This document shows positions 40,020-52,300 of a DNA stretch of 64,000 bases, piece by piece. This stretch comes from Sciurus carolinensis (Eukaryota; Chordata; Mammalia; Rodentia; Sciuridae): contig NC_062219.1 of assembly GCF_902686445.1 (NCBI RefSeq), positions 147,914,057-147,978,056 of the forward strand, in the 5' to 3' direction. The position numbers were made by a program, and so were the translations under genes. The notes beneath the pieces were generated by a model, which saw only the letters and a program-made list of their open reading frames with translations, did not search any database and had not been told where the DNA came from. Position 1 is the first letter of the stretch; every line of letters begins with the position of its first letter.

Positions 40020-43000
40020 CATGTGCATGTGAATTTTATCTGTAAGAAGCATAAGCACAGTAACTGTTTTTAAGCTACTTCATTGGGATAGTCCAATATT
40101 TCTGAATGGTTAGGATTAAAAATGTCCATGAAATGCACAGTATAGATTCACAGCATATGCACTTGGCAGAATTAGTCCCTGCTTTATATTTCAAGTAAAG
40201 TTCCTTCAGCATTTTTTTTCTTTCTTTCTTTTTGGTGGTACTGGGGATTTAACTATGGGGCATTGAGTTAAACCCCCAACCCTTTTTAAAATTTTTACTT
40301 TGAGACAGGGTCTTGCTAAGTTGCCCAGGCTGGCCTTGAACTTGCCATCCTCCTGTCTCAGCCTCCCAAGCTGCTGGGGTGACATCATAGAGCATTTTCT
40401 AATAAGCCCAAAGAATCAAATGCACTGAACAAATGACTGTTCTATGTATTATAAACTGAGAGCCGCCATAAGGGCCCTCCATCTCATGCTTCGCCGGGTG
40501 ATCCCAAAGGCAGAGGGCAGGCCCTGGAGGGGTGAGAAGAGCGTGAAGCCCGGTCTGCTCAGGGCAGTCCCCAACACTTCTGGCAGGTGGGACCAAGCTG
40601 GATGGATGAGAGACATGAAGCTGGTGTCCAGCTGAGCTCCGTGGCCTCTAGCTGAGCAGAGAGACCCTTAGGACTGAGGACAGTGAGTGGCTGCCCAGAA
40701 GACAACAAATCCACTGAGAGAACCAGGTCTGAGAGGCCTGAGTGACCAGGCTACCTGTGCGATCTCCTCTGTCTTCCTCAGCTTCTCTTCCCACGTCACC
40801 GTTAGTTCTTTGATCAGCTTTTCAGACTCTTCAAGCTTCTCCTTCAGTTCGGGAGCCTTCATGGCCTTTCAAGTGAAAGCAGAAACATGTGACTTTCAAA
40901 AGCCTTCCCGCATTATGTACAAGACACACACAAAGGGGTCCTTATGTCCTTGCTGAGCAGGGACCAGTAGTCTGTTGGAAGCAATGAAGTTTCGCACTCT
41001 CAGGGTGGGGCTTAGGCCTCTGTTAATGACATGGAATCTAAGAGGCCGGGCTGCCTCCGCTTCAAGGAAAAGAAGAAACACCAGTGCTCTCAATGAAAAT
41101 GGGACAGATCACAAGTGTCACCTTAGGGCAGAGGGTGCAGCTCTGTGGTGGAGTGCTCGCCCAGCATGCACGAAGCCCTGGGTTCCATCCCCAAAACCAC
41201 ACTCCCCCAAAGAGTCATTTTATCTGTCTTACTTAAATTTCACACTTAAAGACCTAAAAGATGCTAACATTCATCTTTGGAATAAAAAGGGTTACTTAAA
41301 TTTCTTTTTCATTAAGACAGAGAGCAACACATACCACCAATAAACAAACTCCAGCTACCTAAATTGACTCGGAAAAGTGATGATTCTTCTCATTTATTTT
41401 AAAATTTGAATCTGGGCCCTTTACGCTACTTTTCTCCATGGATGGTAATGTACATTTTGCCTGTTTATGATTTGCCTGGAAGGAGGGTATCTGATTAAAA
41501 GAGCAGAAGCTTCCCTTTGGATTTGTTCAGTAAGAATAATTAAGGGGTCCAAACAGAGATATTTGCAGCTTGAAAACGTGGGGGGCTTTGCTTGGCAAAG
41601 GTTTGCTTTGACACTCTGTGGCATCATGAGCTCTACAGAGCACAGCCCTGTGAACAAGAACGATGGAGAAGCTTATTCTAGAAGCTGGGCTGGAGCTGGC
41701 CTGCTGGCTGAGCAAGCCAAGTCTCCAGGTACCACCAGGGCCTCGGGGACTTTCAGTGCTGGAGACAGAGGGACTCCCAGGAAATTCCAGGTGGACCCAG
41801 GTGGCTCCTCTTCTCTTTCCCTTGACCAGGCCCTGCTCTAGCTATCTGGCCTAGATGATACAGTCACGGTGGAAATCCAAACCCAGAAACAAGAGGCAGG
41901 AAGTAGCAACTCTGCCTCTAAACAAATTTCAGAACCAATATATGTGCCTTCTGGGATCATGACTCTTTTTAAACTTCATCAACTTTTTGGTTTTTCTGGT
42001 GTTTTGCTAACCCTTCTTGGCATCAATAAAGCAATTATGCTTTATGATATAACATAAACTAGCAGCATTTCCTGGGCCCTCACTATAGGTGAGGCATCGT
42101 GCTGAATGTTTTCCAGTGGGATGAGGAGTTAAGGATGAAAAAATTAATAAAACACAGGCTTCCTGTACTTTAAGAGCCAACAGACTGGACGAAGAAAAGG
42201 CAGTAAAGACTTACAATGCAAGGCCAAGGTCACCAATCTCTGTGTCTGTTTTGTCTCTTGTTGATTACTTTTTAATTAAATTATGCTGACAGATAAAGAG
42301 TATTTAATGAGTACCCGGCACATAAGCAATCAATAAATGATGGCTATCACACTCCTCCTTCAATTCCAACTAGACTGGTGTCAGAAGACAGTGGCATGAA
42401 GAAATGTGTCAGGTGTACACTCGAGCCCTGGCCTGAGGAAGCTTGTGACTTCAGATACAGTCCTTGGGCTCTGTCTCACCCTTTGCACATGAGACGATGC
42501 CTCACCCAGCAATCTGCAAAGAGCAGCACCTATGTAAGCATACGTGGTTATTCAGGTTTGGGAAAAGGCAAGGAATATGGTAACAATGCAAAAATACTGA
42601 TTTGATGGAGACTGATGTAAATGAAAAAGGAAAAAAAGAAAAAGAAAAAAGATTCTGGAATTCTTTCCAATGCTTCATTATCCATGGTCACACTATCTGC
42701 CTGACTCAACATGGGGTTAATACCCAACTTCTTCGAAAATTGCCAGGGCCTGCGATGTTAGGGAAACACCACACTAGTTCTCAGGATGTCACACTAAAGT
42801 ACAAGGGCCAACCCATTTACTGGAGGAAACAATTAGGAAGTAGCAGGGAGGACCGTTTGTCTCTGGGACTGCATGTTGCTAGGACCGAAGTCATGTTTGG
42901 TCTCACAATGCTCAGAACAGAGTAGATGCCAATGAACACTAAAACGTCGAGTCACATGTTGCTGACCCAGAACTGCAAGCAAGCACATCCTCACCAGGTG

Positions 43001-44364
43001 ATTCACCCCCAGGGGACCTCGGAAACGGAGCATCTGCCTGACTTTACCTCGGCCTGGGAGAGCTGCTCCCGTAGCTTCTCCACTTCCTCCCGCAGTTCTC
43101 GGATGACTTTGGCATTGGGGTCCTCATTCACCACGGCATGGTTCACAATCCGTTTGGCTCGATCTGCGTATCTTAACGTGGAGAGGGTCTCCTCATAGTT
43201 GTCTGCTGCGGGGCTGATGGTGGCGATCATGGAAGTCTGGCTATTGCCCCCCAAATTGTCCTGCAAAAAAAAGAGCATATTAGGGAAGCCCATTTCAGGC
43301 ACAACACATTCGATGAAAGCAATAAATCTGCATCTGTGATATTATTCTGTTTTTTTATATAGTACTAGGGATTGAACTCAGGGTCTGGCACATATTAGGC
43401 AAGCACTGTTCTAGTGAGCTAGACTCCCAGCCCTTTTTATTTTGAGATAAGGTCTCACTAAATTGCCCAGGCTGGCTAAGAGCTTGTGCCAGATCTTCCT
43501 ATCACAGCCTTCCAAGTAATTGGAATTATAAGCACGTGCCACCAAGTGTGGCCATGACATTATTCTCGATGAAAATGTTATGGGGAAATGTGTCTGCATT
43601 TCACAAATAATTTTTATGACAAGATAAAATGTGACCTCCTTATATTCATAGCAATGAATAATGCCTGTCAAATAACATTATAATAGAATAAAAAGCAAGA
43701 GAGTAGTGTTCCTGCATTCCTAGGACTTTGGATCACAGTGCTGCCCCAAATAGATGCATGTATATTTGGTTAGCTCTGCACACATCTTTCAGCTCTCACA
43801 TCTGAAATAGCCAATTTTATTTTTATTTTTGATTTTTTTTTTGGTACTGGGGATTGAACCCAGGGGTGCTCTACTACTGAGTTAAATCCCCAGCCCTTTT
43901 CATATTTTATTTTGAGACAGGGTCTCACTAAATTGCTGACACTGGCCTCAAACTTGCAATCTTCCTGCCTCAGTTTCCTAAGTCATTGGGATCAGAGGCA
44001 GCCACCACTGCACCCTGCTGAAAATGACAATTTTTAGGTGGAGAAGAACACCAGAGTGATGGATTACCTTAAGAAGCCAAGTGAGGACTGAGTCTCGATA
44101 AGGCACAAATTTGTTTTTACCCTTGCCAGCAGCCTGGTCTGCTAGTGATGATATAACCAGCCCTAAGGTTGTCAGTGATCTGCCGAGAGAAAAGGAAAAA
44201 TTAGTTTACAGAATATCCATTTTGCTTTCATAAAACAGTAATTTTCTTCTGTGTATAAAATATGGAGAACAAGCAGTACAACAAGAACTTAAGGTCAGTG
44301 CAATCAACTCTCCATTAATTTGCCAAGAATCAAAGAAAAACAAAATGTAACTCCATTAATTTTT

Positions 44365-44412
<48 letters not shown>

Positions 44413-46341
44413 GTTTTTTTGGGTTACTGAAGATTGAACCCAGGGGTGCTCTACCACTGAGTTACATCCCCAGCCCTTTCAATTTTGAGACAGGGTCTCA
44501 CTAAGTTGTTCAGGGTCTCACTAAGTTGATAAGTGTGGTCTTGAATTTGTGACCCTCCTGCCTCAGTCTCCCAAGTTGCTAGGATTACAGACGTGTGCCA
44601 CCGCCCACCTCCTCCCCCAGCGTAACTCCATTAATTTAAAAGAATGAATTTAAAATTCAGTAAGAAAATACTGTATTCAATCACAGAACCTGTGTGTGCA
44701 GCATAGGTATTTAAGAACTTGGAGACACACATTTAAAAGATAACATCAGGCAATTTTAACTTACTACAAATATTACAGTTAAAACTCTTTTTTTCTTATT
44801 CATTTATTATTATTAGTAGTAGCAGTAGTAGTAGCAGTAGTAGTATGGGGATTGAACGCAGGGGTGCTTTACCACTGAGCTACATCCCAACCGTTTTTAC
44901 TTTGAAACAGGGTCTCATTAAGTTGCTTGGGGTCTCACTAGATTGCTAAGGCTGGTCTCAAACTTGTGATCCTCCTGCTTTAGCTTCCCAAGTCATTAGG
45001 ATTACAGGTATGCACCAATGTGCCCAGATTTATTCATTTATTTTGGAACATATGGTTGTAGAAAAACAAAGAACTACCCAAGTAGAGAAGAGCATCTGGC
45101 TTTTTTTTTTTTTTTTTTTTTTTTTTTTGGTGCTGGGAGTTCAACCCAGGACATTGCACATACCACCAAGTGCTCCATCACTGAGCTGCACCCCAGTTCC
45201 ATGCCCCCTCTTCCATAACCTGGTACTCAGAGTGCCATCGGATGATGTGGGACCTATTTAGATCATCTCAGAAGCCCCTCCGCCAACTGAATCAGACCCG
45301 CACACTACGTTCTGACAAGTTGTGGCCATGCAATAATCCAGGACACGTACATTTAGTTGTCTAGGCTTATCATTCTCAAAGTGTGGTCCTGTGTCCAGCA
45401 GTAATCCCATCACTTGGGAACTAGTTAGAAGTGCAGATCGGAAGCCAACCCCAGCTCTTCTGAATCAGAAACTTCATTTATACCCAGCAGTGTGCATTCT
45501 GACAAGCCCTCAGGGTGATTTTGATGCAGGCTACAGTTTGAAAATTACTAGCTGAGGATAATAAGCTTTCTTTATTTTTGTGGCTAATACACCTTCTCTG
45601 CACCTGAAGGAATCCTCTTGGGTCACAGGTAAGTACCAATTACTCTTTTAAAAGGAAATCAATTGGATCATGAATTTAGTGTCTAGAAAACAGCAACCTG
45701 AGCAGATCTCACAGGACTATAAGGAGGGTTACATGATCTCACTAAAGGAAAGTTGCTTTGTAAATGGCTAAAAAACCTAAATGTTACTATTTATTTATAA
45801 CAAAGAAGGGCAGAAACCAGCAAGTGAAAGACTGGACAGCTTTCTCTCTACCATTAGCAAGAGATTTTCATTGAAAAAGTTCAAAGAAAGCATATTTCCC
45901 ACAAAACATAGCTAAGTCCCAAAAGGAAAGTCACTGAAAAGTCACTAACAGATAAAGCAAATTCAAGAGGCAGAAAATGAGCCAGAGTTCATTCAAACAA
46001 AATGGCAGTTAGAATTTCAATAAATGCCATCCATTAGCACAAAATAGCATAAATATACACATCATACTTGGCAGATTAAACAAGTTTAACACAAGAGAAA
46101 TGAAAGCATATGTCCACATAAAAACTGATACATGAATTTTCAAAGCAGTATTATTATCAAAAGCCAAAATGCAGAAACAATCCAAGTGTCCATCAAATGA
46201 ATAAAGACCTAAATACACACAGTGGACCAGAAGCTGACCATAAAAAGAATGAAGTCTTGGATAGGGATGTAGCTCAGTGGTGGAGTCTTTACTGAGCATG
46301 CACAAAACTTGGGTCCAATCCCCAGCACTGCACACACACGT

Positions 46342-46385
<44 letters not shown>

Positions 46386-49300
46386 GCCTGAAAGAAAATG
46401 AATGAAGCTGAAGTTATAATGTGGATGAACCCTGATTCATTATGGTAAGTGAAAGAAGCCAATCACAAAAGATCACTATCCTGGGTCAAATAAGTGTTTC
46501 ACAAAAATCCCTGAGCACCAGAACCTCAGAAATAAAGGCAAGGAGAAATTCAATATACACGTTTCTGCCTTAACATAGAATATAGAACATTTTTTTCCAT
46601 ATTTTGCAACTACTGAAATAAAACTTGAGTTAGAAATGACTCTTCAAATGATCGAAGGCTTATCCCAGATATTTCACTAGCAAGTACAGCAGAATTTTCT
46701 TTTTCTTTTCTTCTTTTTTCTTTGGGGGTGGAACCCAGGGTCTTATGCATGCTAGACAAGTGCTAAACAGCATCTCCAGTCCAGAAATCATTTTAAGTAA
46801 TAAAAACTATAAAAAGCTCTGTGACTAGGAGTCACTATTGGCAACTTTATGGTTAAGAGTGACCTTGTAACAAGGACTTAGATTCTCCATTTCTGAGGAT
46901 TAAAGTCTTGGCATCTCTGCCTCCATTTTGCATCCATCTGCTTTGCTCCAGGTCACCTTGGATTCCAGGAACAAGGTCTGATCTGATAAACATCTTGTGA
47001 TGAGTGGAAGCCACCCCCCAGGAAACAGCAAGTTTCTTATCTGAGACAAGCTCTGCCTGACCAGCCCTGAGACGGTGATGGACAGAGCATGCAGGAGACC
47101 ACCTGCTTTGGCTGCGGTGAAAAGCCTCCAGCCCTGCAAACCCCCAGCGCCTGCCCTCAGTCCCCCCTCTATAAAACCTCCAAGTCATCTTCATCCCCGG
47201 GAGACAGGGCTGAGGACACGGGTGCTGAATAAAGCTCCTTTCCTGCTTTTTACCATTACCTTTGCTGTTTGGTTTGGGGGCAGGGGGCCGGATCTGGTCT
47301 GTTGGATCCCTGGAGTCAGGCCTCTGGCCTAGGACTCCAGTAAACAACCTGCACAGGAAAACACATTTGTGGCAGAACGTGGATTTGTCACTGCTGAGGA
47401 AAGATTGCACTCTGTCTTGTGGCAACTGCTTCTACTGTCTAACGGTGGCAGGGTAGGAAGACCAAAAGGAAAGTTTTTGGTACTCCTAAACAAAGAAACA
47501 TAAAATCCAATCAGGACTTTGAGAGACAAAGGAAAGGATGATACAGTGTTACCAAAGGCTACCAGAGAGGCCCCTCCAAGATACTGTGCTAGGCAGAGGG
47601 ACTACCTGGGGCTAAAGGCCACTGAGAATCCACAGACTAAGTGAAAGTTTTAAGAACTGGGAACGAGTTCTCCATTTGTATAGGTATCTTTCTGTTCCAG
47701 GAAGAATTCTATTTCTCAACAATGGAGAGGACAAGGCCCCAAAGCTGCATAACAAACCTAGCCCTAGCCCCTGCCTTCCCTCCTCACCCGCCCCCAGGAG
47801 CTCCCAAGCCCTTCCCTCCCTTCAGCCCAGGTCTGTACCCCAATCTAACCACCCCTGGGGTCACCGTCCCTGGGAGCTTACTTGCGCAAGCACCATGCAT
47901 GGGCTAAGAACCCAGTGCTGCTTTTCCGCAAATCTGTCTTTTCCTAGTCTCATTTCCAGGGGAACCTACGAGGGCAGAGGTCAAAGACCTCCCACACATC
48001 AGTACAGTGTTGTCAAAGGACGAAACTGAAGGGATTGAGAGATCTTGATTTATTTTCGAGTCTAGAATCAGGCAACAAACACTTCATTCTACAGAATAGA
48101 ATAAATGTTCCAATGGGCTGAGCACAAGAGGTTGGTTTTCTTAACAGAAAAATGGCTGAAGAAAGCGGGTGGGTCAGGGGGATCCATACCGAGGACTGGT
48201 CATTTCAAAGTTAATTTGCTTAGAAGACAGGGACGGGAGAAAGAAGAACAGGAAGAAACCTGAGTAACACCAGGTTACCTTTTGTGCATAAGGTTTACGG
48301 TAGAGCAGCGACTTCATTATCATGACAACTCGAAATAGCCTGCTTGGGAGAAGAGGCTGCTCTCAACCGCTTTCCATTTCCAGAAGGTCAGATAAACTGC
48401 TTAGCTTCAGCTTGGTGAGGTGGGACTTGAGCATGAGTGATTTCATTTTTATTTCTAGCCGGCTCTGTTGGGGTCCAGCGCAGGAGCTTAGTCCAAAACA
48501 AGAGCTTCCCTACCATTTGTATTTGACAGCATGTAGGCATTAGCCTCAGAGCGGTGGAGGTATATGGAAAAGCTCCAGTTTCCATGGTATCCATGAGAGA
48601 TTGGTTTCAGGATGCACCCTGCCGCAGATACCAAAATCTGCAGATGCTCAAGTCCCTTATATAAAAAGGCAGAGTATTTGAATATGATCTACACGTATCT
48701 TCCCATATATTTTAATTTGTGTGTGTGCATGTGTGTGTGTGAAACCCACGGAGGTTTCACCACTGAACTACATTTCGAAGCCCTTGTAACTGTGTGTGTG
48801 TGTATGTATGTATGTATGTATGTATGTATATACGTACCAGGAATCGAACTCAGGGGTGCTTAACCATTGTGCCAAGTTCCCAGCCCTTTTTACTATTTAT
48901 TTACTTAATTTGGTACTAGGGATTGAACCCAGGGGTGCTCAACCACGGAGTCACATTCCCAGCCCTTTTTACTTTTTGAGACAGGGTCTCACTACAGTGC
49001 TGAGGCTGGCTCGAACTTGAGATCTTCCTGCCTCAGCCTCCTGAGTTGCTGGATTACAGGTGTGCTCTACCACATCTGTCTCATTCATATACTTCAAACC
49101 CCTTTTACACTGTCTTGTTTAGAAAATAATGACAAGAAAAAGGCTATAAATGTTGGGCGCATGTTGGGGAGAGGAACTTCTCCCCGTAGTATTCCTGATC
49201 CACCACTGGCTGTTGCACGTGGAAGCCCTGGATACAGAGGACCAACTGTGGTTTACTCTATAACTCATCCGGCTTAGGACAAGCGTTACTAGTGGAAGTC

Positions 49301-52300
49301 GTGCCCTTTTACCTAACAGCACACGCACACTCAGAACAAGAACGCTTCTAAACCCACTAGGATCACCTTGGAGAAAATGGAAGTAAATGCAGGGTGATGG
49401 GACTCCCTGACCTGTCCCCCAGCCTTCCCGCCCTTCCAGGTTCCACCCAGGAGCAAGACCAGGGGCTGTCAAAATCCCCCAGATTTTCATGGTCTGAAAG
49501 TTGAAAAGCAGGCTTACAGTCTACTTAAATAAGAAAGGTACTCCCAGGAAGTTCAATAACAAACCACTAATTATGGATCCTGCTACCACTGTCTTCGTAA
49601 ACTGGAAGCCAAAGGCCAGTTGGCTATCCTCGCAGGGTCCAGAAAAGGATGGCAGCTGTTTGCCAATTTTAGAGGCAGAAAAAGTTACACCAGGAATCTT
49701 TCTAATTCTACCAAAGTACCGCTCCTCCCTGGAACCTCTGGAGTCAGATATAGTTAGGAAGTTCCTAATCTCTAAATCTCTCACAAGTTCTTAAGAAGGG
49801 TGGGGAGCCCGGCAGGGAGAGGCTGGCTGCAGAGGAAGGAAGAGTTAGGCTGGGGGATGGCATTTATAAACAGAGAGTTCTCTTGTTTGGGTACTGGAAA
49901 TTGAACCCAGAGGCTCTTTACCATGGAGCTACATCCCTGTCCTTTATTTTGGGACAGGGTCTCACTAAGTTGCTGAGGCTGGCCTCAAACCTGCAATCCT
50001 CCTGCTTCAGCCTCCCAGTTCACTGTGATTACGAGTGTGCCCCATAAAGCTAAAGTGAGGTTTTAAAGACGACAAGAGATAAAAAGTATTCATGAAGGAA
50101 AAAAAGGAGACCAAGTCATTTGAACTATTAGAAATATCAAGTTGATACATAACAAATTATATGACACTGTCTTAGAAGTACCATACGTGAACATTCCTGG
50201 AACAAGTGTTCAGTAGAACCCACTGTGGGGTTAATATGTACCTCATTACTAACCACAGTAATTAAAATGGAAATGTGACTGGGAATGATCCTCACTGGGT
50301 GACCGGGGCTTGCATTCGGTGACTGGTGGGCATCAGAGGGTGCCGCAGAATCGGGAACAGCCAGGCTCCGGGGAGAGGGTTCTCCTGCCGCCTTCGGCAG
50401 CCCAGGAGCAGAAGGCTGGCGTTTCACACGCGTCCCTGCTGAAGTTCCTGCGCACAAGACCGGCACCTTCAGCTCTGGATGTCCGCAGCCACCAGGCGCC
50501 TCAGCTCTTCAAATGAAGGGCTCACGTGTCTTTAAAGCTCTTAAGAGCTTTAGCAGAGATGAAGCTTTTAAATCCACAGCCCGTTAAGCAGACACTGATG
50601 TCTGCTGAAGTCCCTGATGGGTCTGCTTAAGAGGATTGCTAATGTTCCATCCAAAGAAGCCCAAGAAGAGACAGAGTACGCTCAGGAAACATGACAGAGA
50701 TTTTTTTTTTAGTTTTAACTCTCAACTGGCCACTGATCACGAGGTTGAGAGAGCCATGTGTGGACCCAGCAGGTGGTAGCGTCAAGTTACGTCACTAGCA
50801 CACACTCACGTACACAGCTTCTTACATTCTAAGCACTTAATGAAGAGCAACTAAATTAATCCTCAGAGTAACTCCTCACTGAGTAGTTTCCTCAGCCATG
50901 TATTACAGACGAGGAAACTGAGCCACGGGACGGTCACCTGCTGGGTTATGTAACCAAGAAACTGTAGCACCTCTCCTGGGAGCTCCCAGGGACATCCGTG
51001 GTCACACACCTGGGCTCCCCCCGCCTTCCGTGTCCCTGGCTCTCAAGGCACTAACCCACCCACCCATGCACCTCCAATCCTCCTTCCCGGGGCCCGTCTT
51101 CCTGCACGTTTCACCGTGGCTACTCAGTGTTCAACACGCGGCCACTAAGATGGAGCTGACAAGGGCCGGTCTGTATCTCTCCCCTGAAATCCTTGGGTCT
51201 ACGTAGGTCTTGCAGCTCAGATTTCTTGGGATTTTAGGAGTTAACTCAGTGTGGGCATTACAGGACCCCAAGAGGGCTCTTAGACCACACCCTCAATAAA
51301 ACACAGGTAAGTAAAGACAGAAAACGCAGCTAAAGACGGAGTCGGGGGGCTGGGGAGACGGCTCCATCGGTAGAGTGCTTGCCTCGTAAGCCCAGGCCCT
51401 GGGTTTGATCCCCAGCACCCAAAAAAAAAAAAAAAAAAGACAGAGGTGGCTTCAGAGAGTGAGGGACCCTCAAGGAAACCCCTGCCTTTTGCTTTTGAGG
51501 GAGGTGACTTTCTGCTGTCCTACAGAGGCCCTCCAGGGCAGCCACTGTGCCCTCCCACTTTACCACAACTCCTTAATCCTGGAGTCCTGGAGGTCGGATG
51601 TCCAAAATATCTCATGTTGGCGGGTCCATGCTCCTTCCGGAGGCCCCGAGGCCCCGCCAGCGGCCCTCGCCCCTCCATCTCCCAGCAAACGATGCTGTCA
51701 AGGCGTTCCCACCTCCTACCACTCTGCCTCTGTCCCTCCTACCGCCTCTTTATTTGTAAGGACACATGCAGTTACATGGGGCTTACCTCAATAATCTCTC
51801 CACCCCAACGTCCTTACCTTAATTACATCTGCAAAGCCTCTTTCCTTGGTAAGGCAACCTACACATAGGTTTTGGGGCCAGAGGGAGGACATGTTTGGGG
51901 TGGAGATAGTCTCCTACCTACCACAACGTCCAAATTGTTCCTGCATCCCCACATCTACAGCAGTGTCAGACACAAAGGAGAGGCACAGTAAATGTTTGAT
52001 AGGCTTGCGTTTATGTTATTTGATGTCTCCAAGTTTTAGTTTTCTCATCTTTAGAATACTCTATGATAATGGACATAAAAATACCTGTTCTGAGCTACAT
52101 ATCAAATAACACATGTGAAAATGCTCTGAGAGCTGTTAGGAGCTCTCAAAAGAAAGGTTCAATCTTATAAACTAGGAGTAAGGAGCCTAGCCTGGAGCCT
52201 GCACATACATTTGTAGAAGATCTAATATGTACAAAGCAAAGGCTTTCGATGCTAAGAGAATCACATTCAGTCGAACAAGTCCTCATATGAAAGAGTCAGT

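Noticed and set aside
46853..47425. 190-codon minus-strand frame
   Set aside because: It runs antisense through a clear LTR with TATA and AATAAA signals.
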